The notes below the pieces were generated by a model. That model saw only the letters and a list, made by a program, of their open reading frames with translations, was not told where the DNA came from and made no database searches. From an uncultured Acetatifactor sp. (lineage in GTDB: Bacteria; Bacillota; Clostridia; Lachnospirales; Lachnospiraceae), in assembly GCA_910589655.1 (NCBI GenBank), contig CAJUTJ010000091.1, positions 1 to 64,000 of the forward strand: a DNA stretch of 64,000 nucleotides, given 5' to 3'. The position numbers and the translations under genes were made by a program. The first letter of the stretch is position 1, and each line of letters begins with the position of its first letter. This document shows positions 48,871-55,346 of this stretch, piece by piece.

Positions 48871-49770
48871 CTATGCTTTTGGATTCACATGTACCATAAT
48901 ATGTTTTACCTTCGAAAAATTCCGTTCGATTTTTTTATGCACCGATTCCGCTATATTATGTGCCTCCCGCAAAGTGTATGATCCATCTACCTGAATCTCC
49001 ACATCTACGTATATCTTATTACCGAAAATACGGGTCTGCAGCAAATCAATCCCTAATACATTTTCATTCTCCATAACACAATCAAAAATCTGCTTCTCCG
49101 TCTCTTCATCACAGGAATGATCCACCATCTTATCTATGGCGTCCTTAAAAATATCAAAAGCCGCCTTAACGATAAACAAGAAAATAACCAAACTTGCAAC
49201 GGAATCCATAATCGGAAAACCCAGTCTCGCACCCCCGATTCCTATCAGTGCGCCAACGGATGAAAATGCATCCGAACGATGATGCCATGCATCCGCCATT
49301 AATGCGCTTGAATCAATCTTCTTTGCATAATATCTTGTATACCAATACATGCCCTCTTTGCTCAAAATTGAAACCACTGCTACGATCAATGCTAAAATAC
49401 CGGGGATCTGCAAACTGACATAATCACCAGTGAAAATATTTTTCAGCGCTTCCATGCCGATCCCCAGACCTGTAATAAAAAGAACCATTGCTAAAATGAT
49501 TGCGGCAACGCATTCCAGCCGTTCGTGTCCATACGGATGTTCCTTGTCAGACTGCTTTGCCGCCAGCCTGATACCGATAATTACTACAATGGTGCTGAAT
49601 ACATCCGACGCCGAATGTACCGCGTCGCTGACCATGGCATTGGAATGAGCGATAATGCCTGCAAAAAGCTTTATTACAGACAGTATCGTATTGCCGATAA
49701 TAGTAACCACCGACACTTCGTTTGCTACTTTTTGAAAGTTATCTTCGTTCGTTTTATCATTTTTCCCCAT
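48871..49770 (-). CDS. Cation diffusion facilitator (CDF) metal efflux transporter
   Basis: 299 aa starting MGKNDKTNEDNFQKVANEVS; TTGGAGG is eight bases before the ATG at 49770. Six membrane helices; the metal-site motifs are HSASDVFST (~58-66) in helix 2 and ADAWHHRSDAFSS (~161-173) in helix 5, giving the HxxxD/HxxxD site of the zinc/cobalt/iron-exporting clade. The C-terminal ~95 residues are the ferredoxin-like cytosolic domain. A probable Ni/Co riboswitch precedes the gene, suggesting cobalt or nickel detoxification. Confidence 0.9.
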   Translation of the reverse strand: MGKNDKTNEDNFQKVANEVSVVTIIGNTILSVIKLFAGIIAHSNAMVSDAVHSASDVFSTIVVIIGIRLAAKQSDKEHPYGHERLECVAAIILAMVLFITGLGIGMEALKNIFTGDYVSLQIPGILALIVAVVSILSKEGMYWYTRYYAKKIDSSALMADAWHHRSDAFSSVGALIGIGGARLGFPIMDSVASLVIFLFIVKAAFDIFKDAIDKMVDHSCDEETEKQIFDCVMENENVLGIDLLQTRIFGNKIYVDVEIQVDGSYTLREAHNIAESVHKKIERNFSKVKHIMVHVNPKA

Positions 49771-49879
49771 ATCAGTTACCTCCAAAATTTAAGATAGCTC
49801 TATGGCACTAAATATTTATGGGAGTTTTCCGTGAACACTTTTGAAAAAAAGAATAAGGAACACCCACGAATCAGTATTA

Positions 49880-49970
49880 ACAGCTACTGTCCCGCAGATG
49901 AAAGATTCCACTGTCACTTATGTGACCCGACTCCATGACTTATTGCCACGGTCTGTTCAGTTTGTACTGT
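49880..49970 (-). promoter_or_regulatory. Probable NiCo (czcD) riboswitch upstream of the CDF gene
   Basis: On the minus strand, in order: ACTGAACAGAC, a P2 region, AGTCGGGTCAC-ATAA-GTGACAGTGG, and CTGCGGGACAGT. These match the pattern of the czcD (NiCo) RNA: ACUG-GCAGGC, GCCGGG followed by a hairpin, and GGGACAGU closing P1. The P3 hairpin GTCAC/GTGAC and the P1 pairing ACTG/CAGT with an outer ACAG/CTGT are visible. A T7 run lies about 40 nt downstream. The AACAGAC in place of AGCAGGC is a departure that needs a covariance-model check. Confidence 0.6.
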
Positions 49971-50298
49971 AGACTTATATGCAGTGCAAAGAGTTCTCAT
50001 AGAATATCATATGAATTACTGCGTGTCAAGATTATAATAATTATATTTTCCTAAATTTTTTTATTAAGTTTATTTTCTTCTTGCCAATCGCTATAAAGTA
50101 TGGTAAAGTTTAAAAAAGTATACTTTATACAATATTCCAAATACAGAAACGCGCTTTCCCGTATTCCAAGATACCATTTCATTGAACGGAAGAGACGCCT
50201 TTTGGCAGACTCTGTTCCCTTCAGAAAATTCATGCTTTCATATTCCAAAATCTGAAAGCAAGGGTTTTCCGGAATGAGGGCTCCTGAAAAATCTACCG

Positions 50299-50326
50299 GA
50301 GCGTGTTTGAAAATTGCTTTCTGACA
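50299..50326. repeat. Dispersed repeat R3, half copy
   Basis: GAGCGTGTTTGAAAATTGCT resembles the start of the element at 54632-54717. The stretch 49986-50373 otherwise shows no gene that I trust. Confidence 0.5.
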
Positions 50327-50373
50327 GATATGCGTCACAATTTGGCTCAAATATACCGTGCAGAGGGGTATAA

Positions 50374-50632
50374 GGTTGAATAAAATGCGTATTCAACTTT
50401 TGATTTGAGTGCGCGCCGCAGCGCGCAGAGGGTATAAGGTTGAATAAAAATGCGTATTCAACTTTTGATTTGAGTGCGCGCCGCAGCGCGCAGTGGGTAT
50501 AAGGTTGAATAAAATGCGTATTCAACTTTTGATTTGAGTGCGCGCCGCAGCGCGCAGTGGGTATAAGGTTGAATAAAATGCGTATTCAACTTTTGATTTG
50601 AGTGCGCGCCGCAGCGCGCAGAGGGTATAAAA
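50374..50632 (+). repeat. Four-unit tandem array of the start-proximal hairpin element
   Basis: Units begin at 50374, 50438, 50503 and 50567 (64, 65, 64 and 64 nt, the second with one extra A). Each unit has GTTGAATA/TATTCAAC, linker TTTTGATTTGAGT, GCGCGC-CGCA-GCGCGC and AGAGGG or AGTGGG plus TATAA. In the last unit TATAAAA leads straight into the ATG at 50633, so the array supplies the ribosome site of the amidase gene. Units are almost identical, so the expansion is recent. The units are contiguous, with no variable spacers. Confidence 0.9.
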
Positions 50633-51511
50633 ATGAACATTCTAAAAATTGCACTTTTACAAATAGTTCCATGTGACTCATTGGATAAAAATCTTGAGAA
50701 GGGAATTGACTATTGCAGAAAGGCAAAGGCATTAGGCGCCGACATCGCATTATTTCCCGAAATGTGGAGCAACGGATATCGTATCTATGACCGGCCAGTA
50801 GACGAATGGAAAGCCGAAGCCATCTCCGTGGAAAGTGATTTTGTCAAAGCCTTCGGAGTCCTTGCCGGTGAAATCAATATGGCTGTAGGCATTACTCTCC
50901 TTGAAAAGTACGAAAATCACCCCAGAAATTCTATGGTTCTCTTTGACCGGTTCGGCAGGCAGCAATTTACTTATGCCAAGGTACATACCTGTGATTTTGA
51001 TGTTGAGCGGCACCTGACCCCCGGAGAAGATTTTCACGTCGCCTCGTTGGATACCGCCTGCGGAGAAGTAAAGGTAGGAGCCATGATCTGCTTTGACAGA
51101 GAGTTTCCCGAGAGCGCAAGAATACTGATGCTAAAGGGAGCAGAATTGATTCTGGTTCCCAATGCATGTCCTATGGAACTCAACCGGCTTTCCCAACTCC
51201 GCGGCAGGGCATACGAAAATATGCTTGCCATTGCAACCTGCAATTATCCGGCTTCCGTGCCCGACTGTAACGGCGGCTCCAATGTCTTTGACGGTGTGGC
51301 TTATCTTCCCGAACTAAAGGGTTCCCGGGACACCTGTATTCTTCAGGCAGGCAAAGATGAAGGCATCTATATTGCCGAACTGGATCTGGCACAGCTCCGC
51401 CGCTACCGTAACAGCGAAGTACACGGCAACGCTTACCGCCGTCCGGAGAAATACGGTATCTTAATTGATTCTAAAGTTGAGGAGCCGTTTGTTCGGGAAA
51501 AAGTGAGATAG
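50633..51511 (+). CDS. Carbon-nitrogen hydrolase (nitrilase superfamily amidase)
   Basis: 292 aa starting MNILKIALLQIVPCDSLDKN. The catalytic triad is in place: Glu in ALFPEMWSNGY (~40-50), Lys in YAKVHTCDFD (~114-123) and Cys in GAMICFDREFPES (~149-161). It is close to the N-carbamoylputrescine amidase/beta-ureidopropionase branch but the substrate is not certain. Its start is provided by the final unit of the tandem hairpin array. Confidence 0.87.
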   Translation: MNILKIALLQIVPCDSLDKNLEKGIDYCRKAKALGADIALFPEMWSNGYRIYDRPVDEWKAEAISVESDFVKAFGVLAGEINMAVGITLLEKYENHPRNSMVLFDRFGRQQFTYAKVHTCDFDVERHLTPGEDFHVASLDTACGEVKVGAMICFDREFPESARILMLKGAELILVPNACPMELNRLSQLRGRAYENMLAIATCNYPASVPDCNGGSNVFDGVAYLPELKGSRDTCILQAGKDEGIYIAELDLAQLRRYRNSEVHGNAYRRPEKYGILIDSKVEEPFVREKVR

Positions 51512-51614
51512 TCAGTTACTGCAGAATGCCTGTTCTGTTGGATTCCGCAGTAATCACTGACAGAGGACAGAAAATTGATACGATGCTGTGGACAAGAATG
51601 GAAAAACAGTCCGG

Positions 51615-52055
51615 TTATTGGCCGTTATGGAACAATCCCCCAAACCATTGCGCCAGCGAACTCAAATTTTCACTTACCTCCCTGATTCTGTCCGCAGCGT
51701 CATTCAGATTCTTCAGTGATTTGCTGATCTCCTCAGTATCCAGCCCTTCTATTGCCGAATTCAGCGCATCCACATCCAGTTCTCCTAATACATCCGACAC
51801 CTGCTGCCAGTCCACGGTTTCCATGGATACATTAACATGCTCCAAGGTTTTGTTCAGACTCTCCACATTCAATTGTGATACCTGTTCCACCACAGGCTCA
51901 CAGATTTCGGCCAGCTTCCTTACCTTTCCATATAAAAACAGCCCGCCCGCCAACAAACAGAGTGTCAGTACAGACAAAATCATACATATTATCCGTGTAA
52001 ATTTTAATTCCTTCATCAATTGCCGCGTAACGGAATCCATTGCCATATTATCCAT
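51615..52055 (-). CDS. Single-pass membrane protein with coiled coil
   Basis: 146 aa. One membrane helix (IICMILSVLTLCLLAGGLFLYG, ~22-43) is followed by a ~100-residue acidic, heptad-like coiled coil (VVEQVSQLNVESLNKTLEHV onward). The order resembles DUF948-like proteins that sit at the membrane with the coil outside. No enzymatic motif. The ATG at 52055 follows AGAGG and the start-proximal hairpin. Confidence 0.6.
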   Translation of the reverse strand: MDNMAMDSVTRQLMKELKFTRIICMILSVLTLCLLAGGLFLYGKVRKLAEICEPVVEQVSQLNVESLNKTLEHVNVSMETVDWQQVSDVLGELDVDALNSAIEGLDTEEISKSLKNLNDAADRIREVSENLSSLAQWFGGLFHNGQ

Positions 52056-52225
52056 TCTTATACCTCTAGTGCGCTTAAAGAGGGATGTTTACACACCCTC
52101 TTACACACATACCAATCAATATTTAAAAGTTTAACTTCCAAACTTCCAAACATGCCGCCAACGGCGGCACAAACAATTTATGAACTGGTGCAAGGCCGGA
52201 AGAACGCTGTTCTTGCGTTCTTCCC
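52056..52225 (-). repeat. Composite intergenic hairpin element, copy before the membrane-protein gene
   Basis: On the minus strand: TTGCACCAGTTCATAAATTG, TTTGTGCCGCC-GTT-GGCGGCA (stem at 52153-52169), two GGAAGTT blocks, ATATTGATTGG, then an extended start-proximal stem GTGTGT/GCGCAC that has gained an inner AAGAGGG/CCCTCTT hairpin. Its foot is 13 nt before the ATG. Block order matches 35993-36172. Confidence 0.7.
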
Positions 52226-52308
52226 GGAATGACTTAGATTTTCTTAGGTTGGGTACAAAGAGGGAGTGTTTACACCCCCTCTTTCCAACCTTAGAAAATC
52301 TTCATTCC
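52226..52308. repeat. 83-nt near-perfect hairpin after the glycosylase gene
   Basis: Left and right arms share GGAATGA, AGATTTTCT, AGGTTGG and AAAGAGGG in complement, interrupted only by small bulges, around the loop AGTGTTTACACC. The tip (AAAGAGGG-GTGTTTACAC-CCCTCTTT) is repeated at 52078-52102. It is the upstream end of the composite element and probably terminates the glycosylase transcript. Confidence 0.75.
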
Positions 52309-52319
52309 GTTCACACTTA

Positions 52320-53147
52320 CTACTTGGGATCTTCAAAATTCCTGCCTGCCAGTTCATAGTAAAATATGTATTGCTGCATTACTCCCTGAACTCCTTTATA
52401 ATAGTCCATGGGAAAGCCCTTCTCATAGTGCTTCTGCAATGCCTGTCTGATATGTGTATCCACAGGAAATGCTTCCAGCTTGTGCAAGCCGAAAAGGCAG
52501 ATGCAATCCGCCACCTTTTCCCCTACTCCGAATAATTGCAGCAGTCCTTCCCGCGCCTCCTTATATGACGCCTTTCCGATATAGTCTAAATCACATTTTC
52601 CCTCCGCCACGCTCCTTGCCGTCCGTACCACATACTTACTGCGATAGCCCAGATTACATGCCATCAGCGCATTCTCCTCCAGCCCAGCCAATGCCTCCGG
52701 AATGGGGAAAGCATGAAATGTACTGCCGTGGATATTTGTAAGCTTTTCTCCATAGTGCACACAGATATTTTCAATGCACCGACGAATTCTCACAATATTA
52801 TTCTGCTGCGAAATCAAAAAAGAAACGATCATTTCCCAGAGATCCTGATGCAGTATTCTGATACCCTTGCCAAAATCCGCAGCATTCTTTAAATATACGT
52901 CCTCCGGCGCAATTCTCTCTATATAAGAAGCATAGTTTTCCTTGAGGTCAAAATATTGTTCCCAAAAATCATAAAATTCCGTTTCGTCACAATGAAAGAC
53001 ACATTCCGCCCCTTGCCGCTCCAGCGTCAGGTAACGCTGTCCGGCAATCACAGAATACAACCCCTCCGATTCTTCTTTCATGCGGAAGCACTGGCCCGAC
53101 CGCAAGATTTGCGCCGGATCAAAATTTTCCGTCTTCAGCCTTATCAT
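52320..53147 (-). CDS. 8-oxoguanine DNA glycosylase (OGG family)
   Basis: 275 aa. The HhH-GPD motif LFGVGEKVADCICLFGLHKL followed by EAFPVDTHIRQAL (~208-241) has the catalytic lysine (GEKVAD) and aspartate (VDTH). The N-terminal OGG_N domain starts SGQCFRMKEES (~17-27), and the FLISQQNNIVRIRRCIENIC segment (~109-128) inserts into the DNA. It excises oxidised guanine and nicks the backbone. The start has only a weak ribosome site. Confidence 0.9.
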   Translation of the reverse strand: MIRLKTENFDPAQILRSGQCFRMKEESEGLYSVIAGQRYLTLERQGAECVFHCDETEFYDFWEQYFDLKENYASYIERIAPEDVYLKNAADFGKGIRILHQDLWEMIVSFLISQQNNIVRIRRCIENICVHYGEKLTNIHGSTFHAFPIPEALAGLEENALMACNLGYRSKYVVRTARSVAEGKCDLDYIGKASYKEAREGLLQLFGVGEKVADCICLFGLHKLEAFPVDTHIRQALQKHYEKGFPMDYYKGVQGVMQQYIFYYELAGRNFEDPK

Positions 53148-53377
53148 ATAGTAATATCCTATTCTAATGAAACTCCCCTACATCCTACCCGCTGTCATAC
53201 GGGAAAGCCGGTGAATTTCTTGGATGTACAATTGAATTTGTCCTTTTATTATTTGGTTCCGAAAGTATTAACTCACTATATCACAGTGTACAGACTTTTT
53301 CAAGAATTACCCTGACAAAGCTGCACAATCTCTCGAAACCTCCCCGAAAAATACATATGGACCTCATAAATAGACAA
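53148..53377. other. Gene-free stretch
   Basis: Between the glycosylase start and the 21-bp repeat array I see no motif beyond a presumed glycosylase promoter. Confidence 0.4.
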
Positions 53378-53608
53378 CTATGTTCTCTCAAAAGGCAGTT
53401 ATGTTTTCTTAAAAAGCAGCTATGTTCTCTTAAAAGGCAGTTATGTTTTCTTAAAAGGCAGCTTATTTCTCTTAAAAGACAGCTATGTTCTCTTAAAAGG
53501 TAGCTTATTTCTCTTAAAAGACAGCTTATTTCTCTTAAAAGACAGTTTATTTCTCTTAAAAGACAGTTTATTTCTCTCAAAAGGCTGCTTATTTCTCCCA
53601 AAAATGCA
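53378..53608. repeat. 21-bp tandem repeat array, eleven units
   Basis: Units of the form CTTATTTCTCTTAAAAGACAG or CTATGTTCTCTTAAAAGGCAG start every 21 bp from 53378 to 53588; the last is degenerate. Two unit types are interspersed. On the minus strand an open frame of ~106 codons (53281-53601, TTG start, no good ribosome site) reads the array as heptads LLREISC or LLRKHNC, which would form a leucine zipper. Whether it is translated is unclear. The array is immediately upstream of the promoter of the WYL gene at 53725. Confidence 0.85.
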
Positions 53609-53609
53609 T

Positions 53610-53638
53610 TTGTAAAGTCAGCTTTAATACGCTATATT
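53610..53638 (+). promoter_or_regulatory. Candidate promoter of the WYL gene
   Basis: TTGTAA (53610-53615), 17-nt spacer, TATATT (53633-53638), followed by GTAACTA as in the 54-bp repeats near 5.2 and 6.0 kb. Confidence 0.5.
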
Positions 53639-53724
53639 GTAACTAATCATATTTTTTCTAATGAGACAGCTACGTGTCATATTGAATATGCTATAGTTTA
53701 TTTACAGCTAAAGGAGCGGTTACG

Positions 53725-54633
53725 ATGCAGATTGAGCGGTTGGTTCAGATGGTTTTTTATATAGTCAATCACGGACACGTTACGGCAAAAGAATTATCCG
53801 ATTTTTTTCATGTATCGACAAGAACAATTTATCGGGATATAAACACTTTGACGATTGCGGGAATTCCAATATTGTCTGCGAAGGGAACCGGTGGGGGGAT
53901 CTCCTTAATGGACGGATACACCATTGACAAGTCACTATTATCCAAAGGGGAACAGCAGAGCGTCTTTCAAGGTTTGCAAATATTGCAGGCTGCCAAGTAT
54001 CCCGACGCAGAAACGGCATTAAGTAAAATCAGCGCTGTTTTCCGAAACGCATTGGAGCCTAAATGGCTTGCCGTTGATTTTTCATATTGGGGAAGCGATG
54101 AAAAGGAAAAGATAAAAATATCGGATTTGCAATATGCTATTCTAAATAAGCATGTGATTACATTCCACTACTTCAATTCCGAATGTAATAAATCGGAAAG
54201 AGCAATAGAACCTTTGCAGCTGGTTTTTAAATCCCATGCATGGTACATTGTCGGATATTGCAGGTACAAAAAAGAAATCAGAACGTTTCGTCTCTCCAGA
54301 ATCAAGCATCTTCAAATTGTTCCGGAAATTTTTGAGCGGGAATTACCGCCGGACTATTCCCTGACGTCCGAATGCAAAGGAGAATATAAGATTCCCGTCC
54401 TAAAATTAAAATTTTCACCTGAAATTGCATACAGGCTATTTGATGAATTCCAAGAGAACCAAGTCCGCCTAGGTGATGACGGAAATTATTATGTCTCGGC
54501 TCCATATGAATTAAATAACTGGACGATTCATTATCTTTTGTCTTTCGGAAAGCATGTGGAGATTATAGAACCGGAAACCGCCCGCAATATGCTCCGGAAA
54601 AGGGCTGCTGAAATTGTGAATATCTATTCCTAG
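53725..54633 (+). CDS. WYL-domain transcriptional regulator (DeoR-like HTH)
   Basis: 302 aa; AAAGGAG precedes the ATG. N-terminal HTH_11: HGHVTAKELSDFFHVSTRTI and YRDINTLTIAGIPIL (~16-50), then GTGGGISLMDGYTIDKSLLS (~54-73). The WYL domain spans ~135-205: HVITFHYFNSECNKSERAIE, LQLVFKSHAWYIVGYCRYKK with WYI in place of WYL, and IRTFRLSRIKHL. A WCX domain ends the protein. It is a typical single-component regulator; targets are unknown. The neighbouring DNA with the 21-bp array may contain its site. Confidence 0.87.
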   Translation: MQIERLVQMVFYIVNHGHVTAKELSDFFHVSTRTIYRDINTLTIAGIPILSAKGTGGGISLMDGYTIDKSLLSKGEQQSVFQGLQILQAAKYPDAETALSKISAVFRNALEPKWLAVDFSYWGSDEKEKIKISDLQYAILNKHVITFHYFNSECNKSERAIEPLQLVFKSHAWYIVGYCRYKKEIRTFRLSRIKHLQIVPEIFERELPPDYSLTSECKGEYKIPVLKLKFSPEIAYRLFDEFQENQVRLGDDGNYYVSAPYELNNWTIHYLLSFGKHVEIIEPETARNMLRKRAAEIVNIYS

Positions 54634-54852
54634 AGCGTGTTTGAAAATGCTTTCTTTGGAGGACAGACCGCAAAGCGAGACAAGCAAACCGGGAAAATAA
54701 TTTTTCAAACAGGCTTTAATGTTCACGTTATCTGCGGCGATATTACACAATTTTTTACCGACACGAAGGAAGGAGGCGATTTTCTGCCATCTGGATAGGC
54801 ATAGCAAACAGCATTTTATTCCCAAAACTATAATTTAAAACGCGCTCTAAAG
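54632..54852. repeat. MITE-like element R3
   Basis: Begins inside the WYL stop codon with TAGAGCGTGTTTGAAAAT and ends near 54852 with an inverted, imperfect copy ending CGCGCTCTA. An inner inverted copy (TTTTTCAAACAGGCTT, ~54702-54717) defines a smaller ~85-bp unit. No coding frame is present. Confidence 0.5.
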
Positions 54853-54857
54853 TGCGC
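54842..54857 (+). promoter_or_regulatory. Start-proximal GC hairpin, copy upstream of the YciI-like gene
   Basis: GCGC-TCTAAAGT-GCGC with its foot 14 nt before the ATG; CGGAGG follows. It coincides with the end of element R3. Confidence 0.45.
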
Positions 54858-54871
54858 TCGGAGGTATATGC

Positions 54872-55171
54872 ATGGAAAAATGGTTATATGTAATGACAAT
54901 AAAAAAAGGAAAATCCTATAATAAAGTGACGAAAGCCGTAATCACAAGGCATGTGGAAAACTTAAAAAAATTGGATTCCGAAGGCAAAATTGAGCTTTGC
55001 GGCCCCTTCAAGGGTTATCCCGGTGTTGCCGGTATGGTCATTTTTAAAACAGAAAGCTATGAAGAAGCCGAAGCTTTGTGTAAGTTGGAGCCGCTTGTTG
55101 CCGAGGGTTATGCAACGTATATTCTTGCTTCCCTACAGGTAGCCGACAAGGATAATAACTATTTACTTTAG
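54872..55171 (+). CDS. YciI-like dimeric alpha/beta-barrel protein
   Basis: 99 aa starting MEKWLYVMTIKKGKSYNKVT. The ferredoxin-like fold with the conserved RHVENLKKLDSEGKIELCGP (~26-45) and FKTESYEEAEALCKLEPLVAEGY (~57-79) matches the YciI/YCII-related family, which has a His-Asp pair but no firmly known reaction. GGAGG lies nine bases upstream. Confidence 0.82.
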   Translation: MEKWLYVMTIKKGKSYNKVTKAVITRHVENLKKLDSEGKIELCGPFKGYPGVAGMVIFKTESYEEAEALCKLEPLVAEGYATYILASLQVADKDNNYLL

Positions 55172-55290
55172 CTCATGTTTAAAATACTCTCTCTAAAGTG
55201 TACGTCACCCCTTGGAGATGTATGTCTCAATTTAGGAGAGACCGCGGGACAGCGCCTCCTAAATTGAGGCGCTGCAGGCCGCAAAGCGGA
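55171..55290. repeat. Dispersed repeat R2, copy 2, with an internal hairpin
   Basis: Shares blocks with 10861-10975. It also contains CTCAATTTAGGAG (55228-55240) and its exact complement (55257-55269), a 13-bp hairpin absent from the other copy. It lies between the convergent YciI-like and helicase genes. Confidence 0.5.
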
Positions 55291-55346
55291 CTCTCGAAAA
55301 GCCGGCCCGCAAAATTCTAATTGCACCGGTAATACCGTAAACAGCA

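Noticed and set aside
50051..50350. 99-residue minus-strand reading frame
   Set aside because: Poor start, no recognisable motif, and its N terminus is inside dispersed repeat R3.
50374..50632. CRISPR array
   Set aside because: The 64-nt units are contiguous and near-identical, with no variable spacers and no cas genes nearby.
50238..50640. Minus-strand reading frames with repeated NTHFIQPYT segments
   Set aside because: They are created by the tandem hairpin array read antisense; no ribosome site and no independent support.
53378..53608. CRISPR array or direct-repeat origin (iterons)
   Set aside because: Units are 21 bp with no spacers, and no replication initiator gene is near.
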